Shown here one piece after another: positions 20,110 through 31,100 of a stretch of DNA of 64,000 nt; the first letter of the stretch is position 1; each line of letters opens with the position of its first letter. The notes under the pieces are model-generated. The model had not been told where the DNA came from and did no database searches. It saw only the letters and a program-made list of their open reading frames with translations. Source of the stretch: Dryomyza anilis (lineage: Eukaryota; Arthropoda; Insecta; Diptera; Dryomyzidae); the NCBI GenBank assembly GCA_951804985.1, contig OX638134.1, positions 6,890,790 through 6,954,789 of the forward strand. The letters are read 5' to 3'. The translations under genes were made by a program, and so were the position numbers.

Positions 20110-21640
20110 AGGGCGGGAAAATAAATTGCAGGGTTGCTTAGTCTAAATAAAACATACTTGCCAACTAATTTTACAACGAAAATATAAAATTCTTTTTCCC
20201 ATATGACAAAAAAAAAACCCACGTGAACATTTTGGTTTATTAAATTTCCACATAATCAGAAAAATTCCCACTGTAATAAAAATTACCACAAAAATGCAAC
20301 ACCAAGTTAAAAGCTAAAAAATAACACGAATTAAATATTACCACCCAAATGAAAAAAAAAATAATAAAACAATGGTAAAAATACCACAGTTATTACAAAT
20401 GGGAACTTTTTCACAGAACTTTTTCCACAGATGCCAACCAAACGGCCAAAAAGTCGCTTTATCACACAGAAATATCTCGTGAGACCTTTTCCCAAACAAA
20501 ATCCCGCATGAATTCAAAAGCAATGGGCATTTTAGTTTAGCAATCCAAATTTTCAGGTCGCTCAGGCTACAAAAAATATGCAAAGTTTGGGGCCTCTACG
20601 ACGCATATTAACCAAGTTATGGCCATTTTAAGTTAGATGTCTCAGGTCTTCGTGGACTTATTTGAATAATTTAAAAACCTACTGAAAAAGCATTATCTCC
20701 CCATAAACTATGCAAAGTTTGGGGCCTCTACGACACATGTTAACAAAGTTAAGGCAATTTTACATTAGAAGTCGGATTTCTCAGGTCTCCTTGGACTTAT
20801 AGGAATAATTTAAAAACCGACTAAAAGACCATTTTTCATGGATTAAATCTGAATATCTTTAACGTTTTCATTTTGTTTTTTTTATTATTTTTTATAAAGT
20901 CCTTAATTACAATTACAAAAATTGTAAGATATGTTTAAAAAAAAATATTTCTTTTATCGCCGATATCGGTCTTTAGAACGAAACTGTATCCGATGTCGAA
21001 TCATTTACGATTCTCGTATACGATTATTTTATTCATTATTTACGAATATTTGATATCATTTACGATATCGTTTATGATAGTTTGGCCGGCGTTCAAACCA
21101 TTGAGTTTTAAAAATGGTGATACCTAATTTTAAACAAAAAATTATAATTCAATACTTTTTTTAATAATATAAAAGAAAACATTATAAAACCTTTCATCAA
21201 ATTATTTTGAAATTGCAATAAAATGTCGCTATTACTCAAAAAATTAATTTACAATTCATCTATTTAATGCCATAAATTCAAAATCTTCGTACAATTAAAA
21301 AAAAATCAATCATCTTTATATTAGAACCAACATTTTAGTGTTTTGCTTTATGTAATTTTATTAAATTCATAAAAGAACAAATATAAAGTATATTATATAA
21401 AATCTGCATATACATATATATATAAATATTCAAATGCAACTTGTAGCAGTTTTCAAATATAATGTTGCCATTTCTATTTTCTCCAATCCCTTTATATTTA
21501 TAAATATTTGTTTTTCTTTTTGCATACTTTCTTTTTCGACTATTACTATTCATATATTTAATTTATAATGCATTTGTTAAGCACTATATTAAGTGAATTA
21601 TTCTCTGCACATTTTGAAAAATGAAATTTTGCTTTAATAT
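20110..21640. other. Intergenic DNA with a 132-bp tandem duplication
   Basis: 20578-20709 and 20710-20840 are adjacent direct copies, each beginning ATGCAAAGTTTGGGGCCTCT, diverged at scattered sites. The remainder is AT-rich with ATATCG/CGATAT words at 20955-21080 and no gene. Confidence 0.7.
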
Positions 21641-21843
21641 TGTTCATTTATTTAGAAAAATGATTAAAAAAAATTGGTAATTTGTGTTTGTTTAAAAAAA
21701 AAGTACATAAGAAAAAAGAAATAAATAGAAAGTCAGCCTGTCACATTGTTGCTGTTAGCAACAAAATAACCGCCAACATTCACGTCGTCACCGCTTCAGC
21801 TGCAACATAATCAAGACAAGTAGTTTGGTGCTGCACACACACA

Positions 21844-22145
21844 TTAGACGACATCCTTAAGCTCTTCTGGCATATCATTCTTGGGATGTTTATTTTCAAA
21901 ATGCTGTTTGTACGTTTTCGGATCAGGCATTTGCGACTATTAAAGATAACAAATTATTTATAATAATTAAAAATTTATTTATTTTGTGTTCATGTTTTTA
22001 CCTTGCATACAGCACACACATGCACGAGCGCTTTTTGTGCAGCCTTCTTCTGGTCGGTGGCGCTATGTCCTTGCTGCTTCTTCAATTTGCTTTGCTTTTC
22101 CTGAGCCTTGACTTGCGATTGAATTTTTTGATGTCCACGTGCCAT
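21844..22145 (-). CDS. ZNF706: ZNF706-like small zinc-finger protein, 2 coding exons
   Basis: Exons 22145-22002 and 21936-21844 give 78 aa, the size of the ZNF706 family (Drosophila has two such genes). It starts MARGHQKIQSQ, with a Lys/Gln-rich 4F5-like basic N-terminal helix (residues 1-40). One C2H2 finger follows: Cys44, Cys47, His60, His65 (CAVCKSQMPDPKTYKQHFENKH). It ends PEELKDVV. The 65-bp intron falls after Lys48, inside the finger. The vertebrate protein is reported as a small nuclear/cytoplasmic regulator linked to translation; a role in this fly is not shown. A probable 5' UTR intron lies upstream. A minus-strand AATAAA (plus TTTATT at 21647-21652) is a plausible 3' end. Confidence 0.92.
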
Positions 22146-22192
22146 TTTGTTTGTTCTGAGTTTTGTTTTTTTCTTCTTTAGAAATCAATTAA

Positions 22193-24037
22193 CTGAAAAA
22201 TAGAAATGTAACTATTTTAAACAATATGTTATTATGATGCATATTAGCGCATTAGAAAAATATACATATATATTTGTGATCAGTAGCAACTTCTTTCTGA
22301 GTTCATTTATCGATGTCCGTTTTTCGTATTTTTGTTATTTGCAAGAAAATATTTTTAAGTAATGATTCAAATAGAAAGGTGCTTTAATAAAATAAAAAGT
22401 TATGGCGAAAAAACGAAAAGATTCGCCCTTTTGGCCTGACAAGATTTTCAATTTCATCATTTTTTTGCTATAAATTTTAATTGGTGCAAGATAAAATAGT
22501 GGTGTAAAGGTATTAATTGTTTGTTTTTGAAGCACCTATCAATTGGTACACCATTAAAAAATATTTTGCCAAACATTTGTTCCTGCAAATGGCAAATAAA
22601 TGTTTGGAAAAATATTTTTAAATAATAATAGATAGGTGCTTTAAAAGCAAACCTTTACTATTTTATCTTGCACTAATAAAAAGTTATAGTATAAAAAACA
22701 AAAATATTTGCATTTTGGTCAGGATATAGCCTCACAAAATCCGTATTTATAATTCAATAAGTTGTCCAAATCCAAAGATATTTTATATACGTTATAATAA
22801 TTGACGAATAAACCAAAATAACAAAAAAAAATTGAAAAAAATCTAAATTTTGCTAATTTTTAAAGCACTTCAAACTTTAAAATTTGATTTCCCAACATTT
22901 TTAAAAATGTACATACGCCCCTTTGGCATGGCACTGACGATGTGTTCTACTTAATATTATTAAACTGGAAAACATTTCACCTCATTTACTATTTTAAAAT
23001 GTATTTCAATATATTTTATTGATAGAATAAAATTTTTACATTGAATATAGCTACATATTATATAAAACCTTTCTTTATTTTTAAGTGTCGGTATTTCCCT
23101 ACATTGATAGGCTATTTAAAGGTTATCAATAAAATTGCAAGCAAAATTATTTAAAGAAATTGTCAGTGATAAGAAAATGTGTGGTAAATAAATTGTTTAC
23201 ATTCCTTGCAATTGTTGATAATCGTTTCGGTAACTATATCAATCGGTCTTATCGATTGGTTTTGTAAATTTGATTTTTTCCAAAATTTAAAATTCATTTT
23301 TATAAATACAACAAACAATAATTCGATGCAAGCATCAAATATATTAAAAAATATATTTTCCCGTTACCTTCGCTTAAAAATGTATTTTAAACTGCTGAAC
23401 TTGACTCTTTTCTTGCTCCACAAAATTGTAACAAAATACTTTTCACATAAAAATTGTTTTTATATTTGGATTTCACGAGCGAATATTTCATATCTTTTTT
23501 TTTATATGTGGTGACGTGGACGGTAAACTGCAGCAGATTTAGTTATTTTATTTTTAAATAGTTAAAACAAATTGTATTTTTTCTCCATTATTTTCATAAC
23601 CTACAGGTGGCAACTCCATTTTCCCCGCATATGCAAATGCACATCACATGGCATTTCCGCAATTTCCCAGAAACAAAACAACTTTTCAACCTTTCGCACT
23701 AAACAAAGCAAATAATGTATGATAAATGTGACAGGCTAGAGCTCTACAGCCACCTATCAATATTATTTGTTTGGCTTAATATTTTCAATGCCTTTCAATT
23801 ACTTCACCACAAAACCAAACGAAGACCACGTTCTTTGCGCACATATCTCACCACCACCAAAAATTAACCCACTTTGAAAAATATGTCGCCACAAACTTTA
23901 GCACTATTTGCTAAAGACAAAAATAATCAATCAAATTAGTTTTAATTACTTTCAAATTGAATATATTTCTCGAACTATCACAGCATGCGGTGTTTAATTT
24001 GCCAGCAGAGCCCCTCCAACAACCAGAAGTAACTTAC
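22193..24037 (-). other. Probable 5' UTR intron of the ZNF706-like gene
   Basis: Minus-strand acceptor CTATTTTTCAG ends at 22193, 47 bp upstream of the ATG. A near-perfect donor TAG/GTAAGTTACTT lies at 24038/24037. The intervening DNA carries MITE copies and a less AT-rich patch (23600-24060). The first exon would start somewhere in 24038-24350. Inferred from splice signals only. Confidence 0.45.
22320..22940. repeat. Second cluster of the GATAGGTGCTTTAAAA MITE family
   Basis: 22600-22935 is closely similar, over more than 300 bp, to about 1118-1455: shared words include CCTCACAAAATCCGTATTTA, AAGTTGTCCAAATCCAAAGA and a CCCTTTGGC end. 22340-22560 holds another inverted unit of the family (GAAAGGTGCTTT... 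and ...AAGCACCTATCAA). Confidence 0.75.
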
Positions 24038-24387
24038 CTAATTTTGTAGTTGTTGTTAAGAGCGTGGTGAAAAAAAAACTCCGTTGCTACGTTGTTGGTC
24101 TCAAGTCTCTCGGGTTAAATGTAGAAAAATGCGTTGAAATCTTTTTTGTAATTTTATTGTATCCGAAATTATTGTTTTCTCAAATTTGCGTATTTCTTTT
24201 TATAAATTTGCAATTTTATTCATATGGATTTTGTGAAAACTTTTCCAACTGCTGCTGCTGCTTTTGCTGTCACAAAGTTGAAAAGAAAATTTATAATTGT
24301 TCCACTTTTGTATGGTGGCCACATCTTTGGACAAAATACCACATGTGAGTTTATTGAAATATGGGATAAATTAAAGAAGTGTTGGCA

Positions 24388-24532
24388 TTTTGAGTTAATT
24401 TTATTTATGTGAAAATTAGATTATATTTTTAATGAAAATTTTAGTACAAATATTTATATCTTTTGAGTTAATTTTATTTATGTGAAAATTAGATTATATT
24501 TTAATGAACATTTTAGTACAAATATTTAGATT
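24388..24532. repeat. 73-bp tandem duplication
   Basis: Two adjacent copies beginning TGAGTTAATTTTATTTATGT (24391 and 24464) differ at only a few positions, indicating a recent duplication. Confidence 0.8.
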
Positions 24533-25430
24533 GAGTGTGATATTCCAGTCAAAATTATAAATTTGATATAAAAAGTTAAATGTGAATTCTCCGGAATTAG
24601 TTGTTTCTTTTCTTTTTTAAATTTGAATTTTTAGAAATAAAATTGAATTATTAAAAAAAAAAAAAAATTGGAAAAAATTAGAATTTTAGTAAAAATTTGA
24701 AATTTAGGTAAAATTTAAATTATTTAAGTTTTATTTTATATAATTTTTTTTTTAATTATATTTTTTTTATTGATAAATTTGAATTTTTTAGCAAATTGAT
24801 TTTTTTTTGTAAAATTTTCAGTTTTTTTTTTAAATATTTGCCTTTTCCGTAAATATATGAAATTTTTGTAAAAAATAATTTTAATTTTCTGTTAATAATT
24901 TTATATGGTAATTTTTTTTATTGTCGTTTCATTTCTTTTAGTAAATACGAAATTTGTTTCAAAATGTTTTTCAAGGAATTTTATAGTTTTCAAATTTCTT
25001 TATTTTCTATGCAATTTCTTAATTAATTTCTTCAAAACTTTAAAGAAGTGTTTTATTGGAATATGCGATAATTTTCGTGGGAATTGCAGGTGGCCACTGT
25101 GGTGAAACTACTCACAATCTATTACTAAATATAAAAAAATCTTTTACAATCGAGTGAATACTGTTACGTTATAACTTTTGTATTTTCCAGCAATCACACG
25201 TGTTACCGGATATTTAACGTTGCAGCAATAAAAGAATGATCGAGTGATTTAAATCAAATATAAGTTATAAACTAAACTTGTGTCGCGTTAAAAACAGTGA
25301 TAAAACGGCATAGAGTATATTTGTCATTAAAGCACAATTTGAGTGGCACTGTCGGCAACAGTTTAGCTCCAAATATCATTGCACTTTTTTTGCGGGGCCG
25401 CCGCAGTCTCCGCTGCGCAGTTATTTGTTG
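24533..25430. other. AT-rich intergenic DNA
   Basis: Homopolymer-rich sequence. 24690-24960 resembles decayed, inverted-orientation 19-bp satellite (TTAGTAAAAATTTGAAATTT). No gene. Confidence 0.4.
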
Positions 25431-25449
25431 GGGCTTCCGCGACAGTGCA

Positions 25450-26375
25450 TCGGTCGTATTCAAACAGTGTTAAATATCAAATTTAACTTAAATTCATAAA
25501 GTAGATATAACAACATATAGTGTATAAAGTGTTTAAAGTACATTTTGCAACAAACAATAATTTGAGTGGGCCAACCAATAAATGAGGTTATGGCGAACGT
25601 CGCAGCGCTTCCGCTGCAGCTGCACCGGTGCAGATAATGTAAACAAATCGACTAGTATTAAATTAACTTCCTAAATTAGTGATACGAAAACAATAATAAC
25701 TAAAGCAAAATACATTGTGAGAAAGCATTGTGTGATCGTCGTCAAAAAAATTAACGGTTACGGTTTTGATTATCCCCCTTGTTTCGTTAACGGTTTTAAA
25801 TGGATATCGGTTTCGGTTACGGTGTAAATATAGATAAAAGTAAGAAAAATGCAGAAATTTGATAAAAGTGTATATGTCAAAGTATATAAAGTGTATTAGG
25901 CATTGAAAGTTTAAAGTAAAATGTGAAAAAAATATATTTATGAAAAAAATGGAAAATTCCAAAAATTTAAAAAGTGAAATTTGTGTATTTGGCAACAAAG
26001 TTCTAAAAGAAAATTTCAATTGTGTAAAAAGTATAAAAATAAATGCTGAAGAAAAGTTTAAAATGTAGAAAATGTAAATATAAAAAAAATGTATACAAAT
26101 TTAAATAAGTGTCGTCAAATTCAATAGTGTTTAAAGTATAAAAAGAATATTAAAAAGTGTATAAAAATTCAAATTAGTGTATAATGTATATTTGCATAAA
26201 AAAAAAAATTAAAATAAAAAGTAATGAAAAAATAATAAATTTAAAAAAAAAAATAATGTAATTGTGTCCCTAAAAGTTTCCTAAATCTCGTAGTGCAAAA
26301 ATTTGAAAATATGATTTGATATCAAACAACAATTTCTGAAAAGCTCCAAGCGTGAAAATATCGGTTGACGTTTCG
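25450..26375 (+). other. Probable non-coding 5' exon (long 5' UTR) of a plus-strand gene
   Basis: A less AT-rich segment (25380-25640) leads into a long A-rich stretch with recurring AAAGTGTTTAAAGT words, the character of long fly leader exons. It ends GTTTCG/GTAAGTAATT, a perfect donor at 26376, followed by a T-rich intron start. No substantial reading frame is present. No plus-strand coding exon was found in the remaining 37 kb, so the gene would have a very long first intron or this is not a gene. Confidence 0.3.
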
Positions 26376-26517
26376 GTAAGTAATTATTTTTTTTTACAAA
26401 ATTTTAACATTTCTCTCACAAAAATAAAAAAACGTCCACTGGAAAACAGGCAAAGTAAATAAAAAACAGCATACCTTCTCGATCTTCTAAAATTCGAAAA
26501 CCAACCTATGTGACTTA

Positions 26518-26731
26518 CACCCAGAAAAAATTCCCTAAAATCCCATTAAAATTGGACAATAGGACAATATTAATTTAATAGTATACAAAAAATAAATCTT
26601 CGCATATAAATTCAATGGCAATGTCATGGTATTTTCTAGTATTTAATGGTTTTTTCCGATATAATAATTTATCCTATTGACTATTTTTAATAGTAAAAAA
26701 CTATTATTTATATAGTATTTTTTTCTGGGTG
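26518..26731. mobile_element. 214-bp mariner-like MITE (CACCCAGAAAAAA ends, TA duplication)
   Basis: Begins CACCCAGAAAAAATTC and ends TTTTTTTCTGGGTG, with TA on both sides (26516-26517, 26732-26733). The interior repeats AATAGTAT words and GGACAATA. Same family as the elements at 44933 and 53961. Confidence 0.8.
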
Positions 26732-26839
26732 TACTCTTTTTTTTGTGGAAGTAGAAAAAAAAGTAAATATAAAATTTTAACGATTCGTTAAATATTGACC
26801 TAAAAAGTACAAAAATAAAAAATATAAAAAATATAAAAA

Positions 26840-27460
26840 TAAAAAATCGTCATCACTATTTCGTTGTGATACGGAGTGATAGGAAAAGTTCAAATGTTTG
26901 AACTTTATTTTTCGTTATCCCCGTTATTTTCGTTCGATGTCACCCTGCCATATAATTCATAGGCACAAATTGAGGGACTAATTTTTATAAAAGCGTGATA
27001 ATAAGCAGTAGTAAAGTTGATAGATGATGGCCGTTAGTGAAGTACGTTATTGACATTAGCAAGTACACATACCATTCCAACCAAAAACAGAAGAATAAAA
27101 TTGATAATAAAATTGATATAATAAATAAAATAAGATAAATAAAAAAAATTATAAATTCAAAAATATAAATACAAAAATAAATAAAATAATAAAACAATAT
27201 TCTTTTTTACAAACAAAAAAAAAATATGTATGACAATCATTTGTGACTTCATTGACGAATGACGTGCATGACATCGTTAATGCCACTTTATGCATAAATC
27301 CGTGGACATTTGTATAAAAATTTCATCAAAGCTTTGCAGGGTAAAAATGCTATCGGTCATCGATGTTTCTGACCTGACATAGGGGAATCATTGAGGAATC
27401 ATTGGTAACATTTCCTGCTGTGTAGTGATAGCGAACGATAGCATAGAAACCATGCCTTAA
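26840..27460. repeat. Diverged copy or copies of the CATCACTATTTCGTTGTGAT element family
   Basis: Contains CGTCATCACTATTTCGTTGTGAT-type words (26848-26870) and a right part (27415-27455) whose inverse, AAGGCATGGTTTCTATGCTA, resembles the end of the 6228-6374 element. The stretch between is AT-rich. Confidence 0.4.
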
Positions 27461-28160
27461 AATCAAAAACTGGATGAATAAGTTTCTAAACCACTATGCC
27501 CAAATAAAAATTCTTGAGTTTTTTTTTTTATATAATAATTTTTAATTTCCAAAAAATAAAAAATGTATCAAAAGTCTTAAATATATTTGGCTTAATGCAT
27601 TTACAAAAATACTTAACAATATTATGTACAACACACTTAACATATTTTTTAAATTTCTGGCATTAATTTTGATTCAAATTACATTACATAACAATTATTG
27701 TGTATAACAAATATTAGCAAATATAATCTACAAAAAGTTTAATATTATAATATAATAATTTAAATAAAACTGGCATATCAAATATTAAAATTATTAGAAA
27801 ACAAAATATAAAAATGGAAATTTAATAAATTTTCAAATGTTCACAAAAATTTTAATTTTACAAAAAAAAAGAATGTTTAAATTTTGGTTTTTCTAAAAAT
27901 TAAAATATTCACGAATAATTCCAATATGTAGTAAAAATTCAAATTTTTACTAAACATATTCATATTTTCATTAAAACTTATATATTTATTTAAAATTTTA
28001 ATTTTAATTTCAAATTTCAATTATATAAAATAGGATTTTTTAATTAAATTCTAAATATTAACTTTGAATTTAAAATTTCGTTTAAAATTCTAATATGCAG
28101 TTATAATTTAAATTTTCAATAAAATAAAAAAATAAAAAAAATACTACTAAATAAATGAAT
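27461..28160. other. AT-rich DNA, probable 3' flank of meru
   Basis: A minus-strand AATAAA (plus TTTATT at 27995-28000) lies about 165 bp beyond the meru stop and may be its polyadenylation signal. Decayed TTTCACTAAA words at 27840-27990 suggest an old remnant of the 19-bp satellite. Confidence 0.4.
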
Positions 28161-28163
28161 TAT

Positions 28164-31100
28164 TTAAACCAACATGCTTGCATTATTATCGCAAAACTCG
28201 TAGATATTATCGACAAACAGCATTTTCTCCGCATCCACTGTTTGCTTGGCAGCATTGATCGTTGTTTCCGCTTCCGCAGCTGCATCGTCTGTTCTCAGTG
28301 GCACGCCACACTCATTGACACTCTCTGGTTCCAGCGTCATGCGCTTCAGATTGTTGATCAATGAAATATCCTGACGAATTTCATTCTTCAACTCGAGCAA
28401 TTCGTGTTCCGTGCGAATGATCTCATCCGCATAGCTCTCGATGTTGCGTTGTATTTGACCGATCGAGATCTCCAAATGATGTTCGGTGTTTGTGTAGAGA
28501 TCATTCTCCATTTTGTACAGTTTACAATTGCTGGTCAGCTGTTTGGTTAGCGCGTATTCGCGATCATACAGCTGATCCATGGCGCTCGTACGCAGTGCCA
28601 GTTGATGGCGCAACGACTGACGCAGTGGCAAATCACGACGACGCTTAATGCAGTTCGATGATGCATCGAAGGCGCTGCTGCGACGATTACGTTGTTTCTG
28701 TTGATTTTTCTTTTCTTTGGCGGCGGCACTACGTTTGCTCGGTGTCTGCTGGCTACATGCGGAGGAGTTGCGACGTTTCTTGACGCTTGAACGTGTCTCC
28801 GAAAGTCGATAAAGTTTCTCCTTGAGTAATTTTGATTCGGCCTGCTGTGCCGATTCTTCTGTGCTGGGTTTTAGATTTTTGTTTTTAAAACATTTTTCAA
28901 GATTCTCTTCAGTTGTCATCTCTTTATTCGTTGCTGTCTCATCGACGATCACTTTGTCCGGCAACATAATGAAGAGCAACTCATCGGGTATATGCTCGTT
29001 TTTGCCGATCAAACAGTTTTCAACCTTTTTCGATGAGCTCTTTTTTTTCTCAGATTTTTGCTTATTTTTTGTTTCTTGTTTTTTGGAGAAACGCAGCAGC
29101 TTACTTAGATATTTGCATATGGCCGAGAGACCACGTGGCGGTTTGATGCATAACATGGTGGAGGGGTCCTGTATGTCGCGAATGTGCTTCAATGCTAAAC
29201 GGAGCTGGAAATATTTAATTGAAAATTTTAATTTTAGGAGAAAACTATTTTTTTCATCGGTGTTATTTGGAATTTATACACAGAAAAAAAAATCGTAAAT
29301 ATAGCCAAAAACGTTCATCAACACAATCAAATTATTGCTAAAACTGCGCCGACTAAAATATTAATTGTATTAGCGTACACATTCATCATATTAGCAATCG
29401 CATTTGCTGACAACAGCTATGTGTATTCGCATACCGCGTTGATGTTATAGTAGTGCGTGGTCGCTGTAGCAGTGAGTGGTCGTTGTAGCAGTGCGTGCTG
29501 TGCGTTCGTGCACTCGCTTACAGCGTGAATTTAGTGGAATTCGTGAAATTGGTGGAATTCGCTTAGAATTTTGAGTTGGCGGTTGGCGCGCATATCAGTT
29601 CACATTTGGTTCATGTCAAACGAAACGCTTATAGAGTTTGATCATACTCTATTGGTGTCGTTGAAAATGATGATGGTGGTAATAGTTTCATATTTAATTA
29701 TGCTTCATCATCAGAAAAGTATATTTGTTATATACTTTCAGAAGAATTTATATTATTCTTTTTTAAGAAACTAAAAAAGAATTATCAGAATACTGTACTC
29801 GACTATACCAATTAAATAATTTGCTACTTAAGCAAAATCTTTTTTGGTTTATTTTTGGACGCAAATAACATTTTTAGCGAATGTTATTTGCTTTTTCATG
29901 CTCAATACATGAAAAAGGCAAAACTATCATTGCTAGACCAATGCATGACCAATTTACGTCGATTATTTTTTTCTGTGTAGGGAGAACTCGAATGCTTCGG
30001 GTAAAATTCAATTTTTAGGTAAAGTAAATCTTTCTTAAAAACATATTGTGTGATTTTTTTTATTTTTGGACTATACAAATCAAGAATCTGCATTCACAAG
30101 TTTTTTTTTCTATAACTTCAAAATATTGCAAGTTTAATGCCGAAACCGAAAGGTGGGGTGATACGTCAATGTTTCAAGGCAAAGTTTACTCTCGGAGATT
30201 AGCTGTCGAGAAGTAGCGACGTTCCATTTGCATTTTTTATTTTAGGTGTCGATAGTCTTGGGGTTAGAACACAGGATCATTCGGTTCACAGTACAGTGTA
30301 CTAAACACTAAGCTAACGACGATGCTTATTTGTGATAATTATAATAAATGATTTAATAATACTAGTCCCATAATTATTAGTCCAGTAATTACTACCTACA
30401 TATATAACCTATCTTTAAAAGTTATAGAATATTCTATCGAAATCCCCAAAAAAGTTATTGTTTATGGAGCATAATTAAAATACAATTACTCCGCAAGTTT
30501 GTCACAATTTCAAACACTATTAATTAATGTCACAATTTGCATACGGTATAATACAATAAAACCAATTTACCTCCATTTTTGTGTACATTATTGCTATACC
30601 TCTAGGCCTACATTAAAAATCGCTTTATCATTAAAATGATTTTTGGTTTTATGTACGTTAAAAATGTAATTTTCATGTAGTTTCCGAATTATTAGCGTGC
30701 ACCAAATTTAGCGCAGTATTATGTAGTATAATTTCCACTATATTATAAACTTCGCCCACCCAACTGTTTTATGTAGTTTTATAATCTACACCCCCACCCT
30801 CTAACTGCCTTTTGGTCCCTGTCCACAATTAGTAATCGAACAAACAACGTTGTTTGCGTGTGGCGCCATTTTATTTTTTGTTGCGTTCTATACAATTTTC
30901 ATATAAAGGCCTAGAATTTCCGTTCTTTTCAGAACTCCGAACCACCCCACCCTCCAACCAAAGGTATTTTGTATTCGAGCTATAAAACAACACAACATGG
31001 AAAAAGCATTATTATGCAATCACAGCTAAAAACATAAAACTAAATTTTTATAACAACATTTTGGCATGTTTTAGCTTAAATTGGCAGGCAGTGCGACGAC

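Noticed and set aside
28822..29298. 158-codon plus-strand frame
   Set aside because: Antisense shadow of meru exon 4.
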